64,000 nt of DNA, from positions 124,001 through 188,000 of the forward strand of contig JAGHQL010000010.1 of NCBI GenBank assembly GCA_020080175.1, in the 5' to 3' direction. The notes beneath the pieces are model-generated. The model did not search any database. It had not been told where the DNA came from and was given only the letters and a program-made list of their open reading frames with translations. Position numbers and translations under genes: made by a program. This document shows positions 1 to 10,326 of the stretch, in pieces. The DNA is from Glutinoglossum americanum. Its lineage: Eukaryota; Ascomycota; Geoglossomycetes; Geoglossales; Geoglossaceae. Position 1 is the stretch's first letter. Each line of letters starts with the position of its first letter.

Positions 1-347
1 TCGTTATCTATGTCTTTGCACGCGCCGTGCTTGCGCTGGCCAAGATGAGTGTCAGCGGACCTGGGAAAGGCGGTCTGGAGGGCTCGGTGCCCGAAGAACT
101 ACGGGCAAAGGTCAGAAGGCATGCTTGGCCCGTGTTTGCGAGTTTGAGTTGGGCGACAATTATGTGGGTGTTTAGGAATCACCCAGAGACGGTGCAGCCG
201 TCTCTCAGATCTAGCATGAAGTATATGTGGGTCTTTGCCTCTCTACTTGTCGGCGATGCAGGGGCCGTGGCTAACTGTGATTGCTGCAGATATGTCAATT
301 CGGACCATTGGGATTCTTTTCGGAATTTTTTGATACACAATCAATAG
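1..347 (+). CDS. PXMP4/PMP24-like peroxisomal membrane protein, C-terminal part
   Basis: This is the 3' end of a gene that begins before the window. Codons start at base 3. The reading frame runs to 220, an intron of 69 nt occupies 221-289 (donor GTATAT, CTAAC branch at about 271, acceptor CTGCAG), and the last exon is 290-347 with a TAG stop. The spliced end contains HPETVQPSLRSSMKYV followed by NSDHWDSFRNFLIHNQ. This matches the conserved C-terminus of PXMP4 (a peroxisomal membrane protein of the Tim17/22/PMP24 group), which also has QPSL-SSM-Y followed by a W-rich tail. The family are small multi-pass membrane proteins of the peroxisome with unclear biochemical role. The N-terminus and the true start lie outside the window. 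The assignment rests on the C-terminal motif only. Confidence 0.72.
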   Translation, partial: VIYVFARAVLALAKMSVSGPGKGGLEGSVPEELRAKVRRHAWPVFASLSWATIMWVFRNHPETVQPSLRSSMKYMWVFASLLVGDAGAVANCDCCRYVNSDHWDSFRNFLIHNQ

Positions 348-851
348 GGTGGTTTAGAGAGGCCTGGTGGATACGGAGTGCACGAAGTATAAATAATCGC
401 TATTCATATTTCTTGGTTACTTTAAGGAATGCATAGAGAGGGGAATGAGAGAAAATTTTCTTCTATCTCACCTCCGCAGGTATTTCTCCGTTAGTCTATA
501 TGCCGATATGTATGTATGCATAGCTCTATGTTTATTAGAAGGCGGATATGTTCTATTTCCGCCATCTCTTTAGGGGGCCCTCCAGCTCACCGTTGTCCTA
601 GCATTAAAAATGATTGTACAACAACATGAGGGACCCTATGTACGAGCCAAGTAGGAAAATAACGCCCGCCAAAACGAACTTTCAATCGAATAGCAGTTAT
701 ATACTCAGCAAAGAGTAATAAAAAACTCCGCCGTTCAACCTGTCCAGTGTATACGGACCGCAAACAGTGGTTATAATAATATAAAGTTGGACTGAGAAAA
801 GCCCAAAAACGGTTCCCAATTCTAAGCTGGTGGGGTATAGGGATTTTGTCA
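348..851. other. Intergenic, convergent 3' ends
   Basis: This is the gap between the stop of the PXMP4-like gene and the stop of the MscS-like gene on the other strand. It is AT-rich and holds presumed 3' UTRs of both. No coding potential or structured RNA is seen. Confidence 0.6.
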
Positions 852-3625
852 CTAGGCGTCAGGCCGCGTCACCGCTGTATGACCTCCAGCCGGTGGATGC
901 TGTGGCGTGTTTCTCGCTGTAGAAGACCTGGGATCAATTCGAATAGTCCCCTGCCTTGACGGCACTTCTGGTATACCCGCCATCCCGGACTCCATCTCTG
1001 ACAACTCATGCTCTATCCCGTCGCGACCCCTCCCAGTGAAACTCCCGCTGAAAAGCCTATGGCGGCGAGTGCTGTGAGTACTTCTCAACCTTAATGACTC
1101 CTTGTCATCCATACTACTACGACCCTCGCGAGAGAATGATCGTCTTAAACTGTTGCCTGAATTGTCTAGTGGTGTGTGTCTGGTATCCCCTTCACAGAGG
1201 TGCGAAGAGGGTATCGCTGTGCGGTGGCGACGGTCTTCATAGACATCGCTCATTGGGTCTGACGAAACAAGGTCTTGCATCCCAAGTGAGAAGTCAACGC
1301 GTTTGCTCATTTGGGAGATGGTTTCGCCGCGGGCGCGGCCAGAGGCGCGAAGGGTGCTGGGGTGGTAGGACGGGACAGGGTCTTGCGGACCGCTGCTCGT
1401 AGGGCGGCTTGTATAATCCTGAGGAGGGGGAAGGGGGGTAGGATGGCCTTGGAGATAGAAAGGTGTGTTTTCACTGGCACCAGGCGAACGCGTGCGCGGA
1501 CCTTCGATGCCAATGTCGGACATAGCGACCATGAGGCAACAAATGAATTTGTTGCGGCGCTGGAGCCGCAGGAGTTCGTTTTGAGCATTGGACTTATAAA
1601 AGAACACAACATTAAGAGTGATAGAGTGAGCCTCTGTGATGTCGCGTAACTCGGTCATGATTTTGCTTTGAAAATCGCGTTTCTCGGACATTACGAACTC
1701 TAAGAGTCGCTTGCGGAGTTCTTCGATTTGTTCGAGTGATGTGCCAAATTTGATGACGATGGGAATAGCTTCTGCGAGTGGACCGCTGCGGCGATTGTTA
1801 AGGATGAAAAGATTATTGAGGTAGCTATTGGGCGCTTGCACGATGTGCCCCTCTAGCTTTTTGAACTCAGTGTAAAGGAGAGATATCTCCTTTACGAAGT
1901 AGGTATCTCCCTTCATGGTGGTGCCGGTATTACCATATATATCCACTCGGTCGCCGACGTCGAAGGGGTGCTTGACAAACACAAAGATAACAGACTGGAG
2001 GAATTCTTGCGCCGTCGCAGAAAAGAGCCATGAAAGGGCCAGAAGTGCAGCTCCGGTAGAGGTGAGCACGCCGGTGGCGGACGCCGACATCAGGGAGACG
2101 AAAACTAAGATCGTGATGACGACAACAACGAAAATAAAAACACCGTCTAATTTTGAGATAACAGAGTCTAAGTCCTTCAAAGATGCATTTATGGATTTCC
2201 TTTCTCTTCCGATCTCGACGCATACAGATTCAAGCTCTTCCATGGAGATATCACCGTTGAGATCCTTATCGAATATCTGAAAGGCGGTGTCCGCTTGCTC
2301 TTCGTTGTCGAAAGCTTTTTTTAGGTCATCAGAGTATACCGTTTCAGTGTCCTCTCGGATGAAGGTCCTGAATAGTCGACGAGCTAGAACCTGGCTTCCG
2401 GGTGTGGTGTTTAGAAGTGAGAGAACCACTTGGTTAGGGTTTGAGCTATGCACCACTGTTTTACCAGTCAGGTCACCTGCGACCTTTCCTGCAACATCGC
2501 CGACTTTGGCCAGTACCCCTTTCGCGTTCCTGTGCGCCTTGCGCATGACCGGGGTAAGCGTTCCGGGTGGTGTTGGGTCGTTGGCCTCAAATTCCGAGTC
2601 TTCCATCTTGATCTTCTCCTTAGAGTAGTTGTACAGTTTCACCAAACAGCTAATGTGAAATTTGTTGGTCTCAATTCTGTCTTCATAAGTCCGCAGGTGA
2701 AAGCTAATGGCGATGAGCTGAATGGTAATTTTTGAGGCTAGGTTGAGTGCAAATCCCACGAGGATGGCGATGAGAATTTTGTTTGTAATCTTCTCCCAAG
2801 GCTTAATAGCTTCATTTAGGTCGACATGGTGGTTGGTCATCGTGGGGAGGAATGAAATCTCAATCCCAAGCCCCCAAAAGAAGAGCGTTGCTGGGAATTC
2901 AAGCTGGCGACCAAGGTCTTTCCACTTCTTGTCATTATTGGTAAATATGCTCGCAATAGGACCAAAGACATAAGGCAGGCATTTGGCCACGATCTGTCAT
3001 AACTATTAGTTTCTCATTGAGGGCATATCTCGTGAGTGCATACTCGTGAGCCCCAAAGGGTCAACCAGATGATTTCTAACCAAACGCTAAACCAAAGTAG
3101 CTTCACTCCACCGACGCTAGCATGCTCATAGACTAGAGCACCTAACAATAGAGGGATGAGGAGCAATACAACAACCGGGACAATATAGCTGAAATATCGA
3201 ACTAGAAAATTGGAATTATGAATTCTCGCAAGTGCTTTTGCAAGATTAGTCGTTGGGTTCCTAGGTGGTTTGTATATCGACGCTTTCTCGTGGCTCCGAT
3301 CAGTCCCGATATCAAAATCATTCTCCGGTCCAAGGTGGGATCTCGACTGGCACCGACCTAGGTTCTCGGTCACTGACTTCGTGGCATCGGAAGCTACCCG
3401 CTCAGCTCGCAGAACCTCAAGATCATCTTCCAATCGGTGACTCTGTTCTCGCGACCGCGAGGACGATAGTGGAGACCTCTGGGTATTTTCAGATCCATTG
3501 CTGGTGTGAGCCATGAGGTGATTCTTCTCGCCCAGGTTTCCCCGATCAAATGCCCCATCAGCTGATGACTGGCTTGCATTTGTTGGGTACTGAAGATGTG
3601 GAGCTTCGTGGACAGGACTTGACAT
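852..3625 (-). CDS. Mechanosensitive ion channel of the MscS family with an EF-hand (fungal Msy1/Msy2 type)
   Basis: There are two exons: 3044-3625 and 852-2993, joined across a 50-nt intron (donor GTATGC, acceptor GACAG), giving about 907 aa. The order is a hydrophilic Ser-rich N-terminus (residues 1-145), four predicted membrane segments (from [13 protein letters not shown] onward), an EF-hand loop [12 protein letters not shown], a further pair of membrane helices including the pore region, the MscS beta domain ([16 protein letters not shown]), and a long Ser/Arg-rich cytoplasmic tail. Fission-yeast Msy1 and Msy2 share this EF-hand plus MscS layout, sit in the endoplasmic reticulum and control calcium during hypo-osmotic shock; a similar role is inferred. 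The loop has acidic or Asn residues at calcium-binding positions, so calcium sensing is plausible. The start is the first ATG, just after an upstream region without open frame. The gene is divergent from alpha-tubulin. Confidence 0.9.
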
Positions 3626-4832
3626 AGTGTGTTTGTGTGTTCTCCACGAACGGTCTGTGACCCGAATTGGAGAATGGCCCTAGGTAATTGCGAATGACCA
3701 GAATAACACCGGATTAGTCGCACGTGGAGGAGAGCGAATTAGGAATGGAATCGGCAATGCGATGACATATTATGGAGCAAATAGGGAACCCGAAGGAGAA
3801 AAGGACGAGAAGAGCCCCGCGAAGATATACATATCTTTGCAGTACAAAGATCCGAAGATCGCCACAGTCTCAACCAGCATCACTGAGTCAAACAAGGCCA
3901 AAAGTTTATATTCCTGGACCCTCGACATCCCGGGGTAACGTTTTGCCAAGCAAAATAGAGTTGAATATCTCAACATCGGATGTCTGAGTTAGATATGAGA
4001 CCGCAGCATGATCCTGGCAAACAAGCCTTCCAATGGACAGAGCGAAACACAATAAACAGGCATTCTTGAATTCCTTGGGGTTTGAAGGCTGTGGGGCTTA
4101 GCTTTTACTTTCCGTTGCGATTTTGTCCTGGTCATTGGGCGTTTCAAATGTTGGGAAGTATTCGTTACGGGATCTGCAGGGACATTGCAGTGCTCATTGG
4201 TAGATTTATCGAGAAAAGTCATCGTACTCGCGCCGCTTTCAAGTCAACCATTTTCCTCGATAGTACTCCCATCAAATAGATTGCGATTAAGCACACCATG
4301 ACAATGAATTCTTCCTGCATGGTGACATAGTACACCAGGGTCATACCCGTCAAATGGTGGCTAAGGAGCATACGTACTCCGACTCCAGGATCATATCTAT
4401 AAGCAAGAAGGACTGGTGGCCGCTTTAAAGAGAGTGCGAAGGCTTTTGCCCATGCTTTTCAGTCTGCATGGCTGCAGCTGTTAGCGTATGTAGTTGCGCG
4501 TCATTATCCTATGGGCTAGATCCGAGTTGGCCGAGATAGTAGAGGATGAATAGGATAGTTTTAGTGATGGCCGTCTAAAGATAAGGGTCGTTGCGTGACT
4601 GCTGCTGCCGGACCTGCAGACGTCGCTTGTCGCGTTCTCGAGGGAACGGCCGGCACGTGCGTAGCCCTAGTAAACAGAAAGAAGAGGCAATTTGCCGCCG
4701 ATAAACAACAAGCGAACCCCCTTATCCCTCCCATCGTCTCTCACCCCCACTAGGTTCCCCATACCAACTCGCATTTGCTGCTTGCTCCATCTCGATATTT
4801 TACTTAACGTTCACAATCTCACACTTGCAAAC
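3626..4832. promoter_or_regulatory. Divergent promoter region, MscS-like channel / alpha-tubulin
   Basis: About 1.2 kb separates the two start codons. Short open frames on both strands (about 3770-4280) show no family resemblance and overlap each other, so they are not called as genes. Pyrimidine-rich sequence just before 4833 (CCCTTATCCCTCCCATCGTCTCTC) fits a typical fungal start region for the tubulin gene. Confidence 0.5.
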
Positions 4833-6613
4833 ATGAGGGGCGAGGTACGTCGTCCGTTGGCAGGTGTTGTTGCACTTTTGACGCGTTTAAGCGCTTCGCA
4901 CAACAACTATCATCAGCCTGAGCCTAAACAACACATAGGTCTCTGTTATGCTAATTACTAGCGTCTATGAGGACGCGTGTTTTATAGGTTTGCCATATTC
5001 ATATCGGCCAGGCTGGTACACAGCTTGGAAATAGTGCTTGGGAGTTGTAAGTTAATTCGTTTTTTTAGAGATTTCGCCTTTGTGGGCTGTTTGTCATGTT
5101 TACGCTACTCAACCACTTTTAGGTATCTCCTCGAGCACGGCCTCAAGCCTGATGGCCGCGTTGATCCAGATGCAAAGGATATTGGGGAGCCTGGATCTTT
5201 CGAGACTTTTTTCACGGAGACTGGGAATGGCAAATACGTCCCACGCTCTATCTTCGTTGATTTAGATCCCTCAGTTAGTCCGGCTTTCGCACGCGCCGAT
5301 ATCCACCAAGCTCTGCTAATCAGAACCGCAGCCGATTGATGAGATACGTACTGGTCCTTACCGACAGCTATTCCACCCTGAGATGTTAATTAGCGGGAAG
5401 GAGGATGCTGCCAATAACTGTGGGTTAAATAACCGGTAGACGACATATGAATGCTGATGCCCTTACCAGACGCGCGTGGCCATTACACCATTGGCAAGGA
5501 AATGGTCGAGAGCGTTATTGACCGAATTCGCCGAGTTGCTGGTACTACTTTCCTAATCTAACTTTTCAGGATTTTACTTACACGTCCACAGACAATTGCT
5601 CCTCACTCCAGGGGTTCTTAATCTTCCACTCCTTTGGAGGCGGTACTGGTTCTGGTTTTGGTGCTCTCCTCCTGGAGCGTCTCTCTACCGACTATGGAAA
5701 GAAATCTAAGCTCGAGTTTGCCGTTTACCCGGCCCCTCGCGTTTCCACCGCTGTTGTCGAGCCCTACAATGCTGTTCTCTCTACTCACAGCACCATTGAG
5801 AACTCCGACTGCACCTTCCTAGTCGATAATGAGGCAGTCTATGACATCTGCCGTCGCAACTTGGATATCCCGCGTCCTAGCTATGAGCATCTCAACCGCT
5901 TGATTGCTCAGGTCGTTAGCTCCATCACTTCAAGTCTCCGATTCGACGGTGCACTTAACGTTGATTTGAACGAATTCCAGACTAACTTAGTCCCATACCC
6001 CCGTATTCACTATCCGCTTATCAGCTATGCCCCTGTCATTTCGAACTCCAAGAGCTCCCATGAAAGCTTTAAGGTTTCTGACTTAACCTTCCAATGTAAG
6101 CGACTCTTGGAAGGGTTATTTATCGCGCAAGTCTAACTTTTTGAAGGCTTTGAACCTAATAACCAGATGGTGGTCTGCGACCCCCGGAATGGTAAATACA
6201 TGGCTGTTGCACTCCTCTACCGTGGAGATGTCGTCCCCCGCGACTGCACTGCTGCTGTTGCATCCCTTAAAGCCAAGACCTCCTTCAACCTTGTCGAATG
6301 GTGCCCTACGGGTTTCAAGCTCGGCATCAACTACCAGAAGCCTGTTCGCGTTCCTGGTGGCGAACTGGCACCCGTCGACCGTTCCGTCAGTATGCTCTCC
6401 AACACCACTGCTATCGCCGAGGCCTGGAGCCGTCTAGATCACAAATTCGACCTCATGTACTCCAAACGCGCCTTTGTACACTGGTATGTTGGTGAGGGTA
6501 TGGAGGAGGGAGAGTTTAGCGAGGCGCGAGAGGATCTTGCAGCATTGGAGAAAGATTATGAGGAAGTCGCTAGCGACAGCTTGGATCCCGAGGCTGCGGA
6601 AGGAGAGTATTAG
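4833..6613 (+). CDS. Alpha-tubulin
   Basis: There are seven exons: 4833-4844, 4988-5046, 5123-5273, 5332-5419, 5470-5541, 5592-6095 and 6147-6613. Together they encode 450 aa. Exon 1 is only 12 nt (MRGE). Diagnostic segments are [17 protein letters not shown] near the N-terminus, the GTP-binding loop [16 protein letters not shown], and [14 protein letters not shown], whose Glu is the catalytic residue alpha-tubulin supplies for hydrolysis of beta-tubulin GTP. The acidic C-terminus ends in EGEY; the terminal Tyr is the residue removed and restored in the tyrosination cycle. The product pairs with beta-tubulin to build microtubules for mitosis and hyphal transport. Introns are 50-143 nt, packed towards the 5' end, as in other filamentous ascomycete tubulins. 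Most residues follow the Pezizomycotina consensus. Fungi of this group often carry two alpha-tubulin genes; which paralogue this is cannot be told here. Confidence 0.97.
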
Positions 6614-7044
6614 GCTGTCCCCCCTATAGATGGGCGTATGGGTTTTCGCAAACCGGATTTTTCTTTACCTCCTTTTTGCTGCAGCTTTCGGATATCTTGC
6701 AAGTTGTCGTTCTCTGAGTTTTACCCCAAAATTTAGCTGCCTTTCCCCCCGGTGTCACCCCTTTGCGCAACGTTGAAATCGACTCGCGGGCAGAGCTAAT
6801 GTCCTATAACGTTCATGCCTAATGAAAGAATGAATAAATTGAATTACATATAACTTATTTGATATATGGCTAAGCTCTACTTGAACACGCCCGTCTCCGG
6901 GAGGTCTTACAAAATGAGCTGGGGTAGGTTTTGGGGACATCTAGACACGCCGTCAATTCGATTTGTTCAAGATGTATATACTCTCCAAGTTGAGTAGAAG
7001 TGCAACGGTATGTATAACGATAGCTGTTTTATCTAAATGCAAAC
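6614..7044. other. Intergenic, convergent 3' ends
   Basis: The 430 bp between the tubulin stop and the SIL1 stop contain T-rich 3' UTR-like sequence. No gene is seen. Confidence 0.55.
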
Positions 7045-8229
7045 TTAACATTCACCTAATCTATCAACTAGTGCAATATAAGCGCTTTCGACCTTCTCGT
7101 ATGCCGCTCTGCTCGCTCCATTCTGCATCCATCTCTGCAGCGCTCCACTAAAAGCCGTGCACCATGGCCTGAGCATCTCTTCCTCCGACTTAGGTTTCCT
7201 GTCAAACTTTTCTTCCAAAGGTTTAGCCATCTCCTCTCCATCTGTAAACATCAGTTCGTCCAAAAAATAATCCTTGATATAATTCGCGACCTTGCCTCTC
7301 ACGCCATCGCGCTTATCACACCCGAACTCAATCGTCTCGAAATTAAATACCTCTTGTGTTATATCCATGCCACCGTGCTCAAGGAATGCCGTACGCTGAC
7401 CCAGCGCGCGCGTGACTGCGCTAAGAACGTAGATGATGCGTTCTTGGACCTTGGGGAAATTTTCATTGATCGATAGAGCTTTGAGTAGCTGTTTGGTGAG
7501 TGGGACGCTGCTAGTGGAGCCGGAAACAGGCCCCGAGAGCGCCAGGTCTAGCGCTGCTAGGTTGTTCTGCAGGGCGCTGCCGAGGACTAGGGCTGCGGCA
7601 GCACGGATGGCTGGGTCGTTGTCGATGGTAGGGAGGAGGGAGACAAGGTTCGTAAAAGCGATACGATCACGGGCGATTTCTACGCCGTAGTAGAGGTCAT
7701 GGGAGAGGTCTTCGAGGTCTTCGAGCGCGGGGAGGAGATTTGCTGGTAGGGTCGCCAAGTTGTTGTCATCGTGGCTAATAGAGTTTATGATTGCGATGTT
7801 GGTGAGGAAGAGCCCACGTTCGCTGGTATCCTTAGGCACAGGGATCTTTCCATTTGAGGAATGAGGAGGTGATTTGGGATTATCGCCTTTTAGTATCGGT
7901 TGTTGCATGTTTGGATACTCGACTATGTCGTCTTCTACTGCCACCGCTAAATCTGATGTATTTATCAGCAGGTCCTCGTTTAGCTTCGCATCCTTTTGCC
8001 CTGTTTCCCAGTTCAACCGGATATGCAGGCCTGGAGGAAGATGCTGGTCCTCCCTGACTATTTGCCACTCTTTCGTTGGTTGGAAGGTGCGCGGATAACA
8101 TTCTGCCGGATCCGAAGTATGGCAAATGAGGTCGGAGGAGACAGCTGGAGAGGGCGAAGAGGAACTAGAGGAGGTAGTGACGAGGAGGAGAAAGAGAGGG
8201 AGTGGGAGTTGAGCTAATCTTCGGAACAT
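7045..8229 (-). CDS. SIL1: SIL1-like nucleotide exchange factor of the ER Hsp70 BiP/Kar2
   Basis: This is a single exon of 394 aa. The start chosen is the ATG at 8229 (MFRRLAQLPLPLFLLLV), because it gives a clear signal peptide; the frame is open further upstream but that extension has no matching features. After the signal peptide comes the fungal SIL1 signature: LICHTSDPAECYPRTFQPT, then W-Q-V-x-D-DQ-LPPGLHIRLNWETG, then an armadillo-like helical repeat region with LSHDLYYGVEIARDR and RAAAALVLGSALQNN. SIL1 works in the ER lumen, where it wraps the ATPase domain of BiP/Kar2 and releases ADP during protein import and folding. The C-terminus reads LGEC, with no obvious HDEL-type retention signal. 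The gene is divergent from NUO17.8, with under 300 bp between starts. Confidence 0.88.
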   Translation of the reverse strand: MFRRLAQLPLPLFLLLVTTSSSSSSPSPAVSSDLICHTSDPAECYPRTFQPTKEWQIVREDQHLPPGLHIRLNWETGQKDAKLNEDLLINTSDLAVAVEDDIVEYPNMQQPILKGDNPKSPPHSSNGKIPVPKDTSERGLFLTNIAIINSISHDDNNLATLPANLLPALEDLEDLSHDLYYGVEIARDRIAFTNLVSLLPTIDNDPAIRAAAALVLGSALQNNLAALDLALSGPVSGSTSSVPLTKQLLKALSINENFPKVQERIIYVLSAVTRALGQRTAFLEHGGMDITQEVFNFETIEFGCDKRDGVRGKVANYIKDYFLDELMFTDGEEMAKPLEEKFDRKPKSEEEMLRPWCTAFSGALQRWMQNGASRAAYEKVESAYIALVDRLGEC

Positions 8230-8524
8230 TGCTCGAAGAATGGTTGGGAATAAAAAGACAAAATATTGGATAAATGCACAGACAGTAGATATATTTATCC
8301 TAAGGAAAACAGAACCGCTTTTAAGAAAGGTATCACCGGATTTATATACAGCAGATGTGAAAAGACTATGTGTCTTCTTGAATGGACCTTGTTCACTTGT
8401 ATTCCTCGGTTCGGCGATGTGATTGGCTATGACTAAGCTGAGCATCTTAAACCTCAACTCCATGACATGACCATATCAGGACATTGGACTCGTATCAATC
8501 GACGCTCATCGCAATAAGACTACA
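8230..8524. promoter_or_regulatory. Short shared promoter, SIL1 / NUO17.8
   Basis: Only 295 bp separate the start codons of two divergent genes, so the promoters must overlap. No specific operator is recognised. Confidence 0.55.
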
Positions 8525-9201
8525 ATGCTAGCCCTTAAACGGGGCACCGCATCGTCCGCCTCGAGGGCAAGATCCATCATTCAAAGAGCCCGCCAACGCT
8601 TCGCAAGCACCGAACATGGCGAGACTACCAACCACTCGCAGCATCCCACTGGTCCGAAAGAGGAGAAAATTGGAGTTCGTCCTCTATACCCAAGTGATAG
8701 TTTGGGAATCCGCTAACCTCATTTCTCCACCACAGAAAGGTTTTTTTATAGGCCTTGGCATAATCCCGTTTTCCCTCATGGTCTACCAACTCTCACGACC
8801 ATCCGAAAACGGCGAGCACAACGCCCTCACAAAACTTATAGAATCGTACAGCGACTACCGTGACCGCTGGACAGAACGAAACGCATTACATACACGCATG
8901 GCCGAACAAGCCGCCTTTGACCGGAACCTGTTCCAAAGCTCAGCGGGGACAAAGATGGTGGAGTTGAGGTTCCCCGAGTAAGATCCCACGCCTACCCTTT
9001 AGAATTAGGAGGATTTCTATCCCGCGTGTAGCACGGCTGACGAATTGGATTCCACACAGGATTTTCAACAATGGTGCGCCATGGAATGTGCCTGCTGGGC
9101 ATCAAGCGAATTTGGACAAGTTGATCGCGCATTACCATAAGCAGAACAGAGATGAAGAGGAAAGGAAACAACAAGCTTTGGCTGCTAAGGAGCAGAAGTA
9201 G
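8525..9201 (+). CDS. NADH:ubiquinone oxidoreductase 17.8 kDa subunit, mitochondrial (complex I accessory)
   Basis: There are three exons, 8525-8674, 8736-8977 and 9060-9201, encoding 177 aa. The N-terminus is Arg/Ser/Ala-rich without acidic residues until HGE, as expected for a mitochondrial presequence. A membrane segment follows (KGFFIGLGIIPFSLMVYQLS). Then comes the conserved region with WTERNALHTRMAEQAAFDRNLF, and the end contains NGAPWNVPAGHQANLDKLIAHY. That matches the Neurospora 17.8 kDa subunit, a fungal accessory subunit of the membrane arm of complex I. The first intron uses donor GTTCGT, which is not the strongest consensus, but phase and family alignment support it. The second intron donor is GTAAGA. 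Confidence 0.88.
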
Positions 9202-9663
9202 TTCCATGGTATGTAGGATATTGTGTCTATCGCAATTAAGCTATAGAAGAGACTCTACTTGGTTGTCTCTTGTTGTATATACTACCAAATACATATTTCA
9301 GGCTCTTTCCGTGCGCATGAGGGGTTGCATCGACTTTGTCGTTACAGAAGCTACTCCTTTTCTACATACAACCGCCCGGGCTTCCCCATAGAGCATGTCC
9401 TGGTTCATGTTAACACCAAGAATCCTCTTAACACAGCAACATACCACCACAACTTAGCCTCAGGGCACACACCTAAAATTCCGGGAGCCCCCGGTATAAT
9501 CCCAGGAAATCCTCCGGCACATTGCCGCACAACTTCTACACCTTGAGATCTCAATGCACAGTACCCCACTCAAACACTACCCAAGATACCGCTTCGAGTA
9601 TATTAATTCCACCATGGACCATTCCTAGGTACTACCACACTCGACAGCCAACCTACAGACAAG
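9202..9663. other. Intergenic
   Basis: This is presumed 3' UTR of NUO17.8 followed by C/A-rich sequence with no supported coding region. Confidence 0.45.
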
Positions 9664-9909
9664 ATGGCATTAAGACTTCAAATCTTCTCGTTCGTTCTGC
9701 TCCTCGCGATAGAAAATTTCAGCTTCGTGCTTGCGGAGTTGTTAATAATGCTTGCTCTGTGGCATGCCTTAGACCTCCATTGGGGAGCCGCGCTATTAGC
9801 CCTCGGCCTCGGGTATGGATACCGACTAGCAGAGCTCATAGCAGCAGATACCCGTCGTATTTTACTCGGCTCTACACTCTTGGGGTTTCTCTCAGGGGAA
9901 GGAAGGTAG
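9664..9909 (+). CDS. Possible small hydrophobic membrane protein, 81 aa
   Basis: This ATG-initiated open frame has a good start context (ACAAGATGG). The product has three hydrophobic stretches: FSFVLLLAIENFSFVLAELL, LIMLALWHALDL, and LLALGLGYGYRLAELIAA, with charged turns between, so it could be a small integral membrane protein. I recognise no family. The strand is overlapped by a longer open frame in another phase (9522-9953) that looks compositionally random. It could be a genuine small gene, a first exon, or chance. No stop codon problem or intron is visible. Confidence 0.25.
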   Translation: MALRLQIFSFVLLLAIENFSFVLAELLIMLALWHALDLHWGAALLALGLGYGYRLAELIAADTRRILLGSTLLGFLSGEGR

Positions 9910-10326
9910 CCATGTGTAGGAAGGTGGTTTTACCTTGGAGCCAGGAGGGCTAGACGCGAGGGCTAGAGATCAAAATGACCTACTGTGCCTGGGTCCATGG
10001 GACTACATTGCAGCAGGGTAGGGGCACGGTGTGTAGAAGAGAATGATTGGTCAAAATAAAAATTGTTAGATTGTCTTCACTAGCTGGGGGAATGAGCCTC
10101 ATAGAATGGAGAAGTGAATCGGGATGCCTGTGTCTGCATCTCACGCTTGTTTTAGTAATAAATATTTTAGTTAGCTACTAAGGCTTTTTTTACTGGATAC
10201 TATATGATAATAATCGTAGCGTGTCGCTGCGCGGGAAAAGGCCATACGTTATCTTTTAAGAAGCACCGCCACAAAGTAACCACCATTACCGAAAGGCTAC
10301 TCGAGGAAGAGCCCCTCTTGAGAAAT
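9910..10326. other. Intergenic
   Basis: This is the gap before the NOP12 stop codon. It is moderately AT-rich, with TTAGTTAGCTACTAAGG-like repeats at about 10160, and no gene is seen. Confidence 0.5.

Noticed and set aside
3770-4280. Overlapping open frames on both strands upstream of alpha-tubulin
   Set aside because: They overlap each other, have no family resemblance and no splice structure; more likely promoter sequence.
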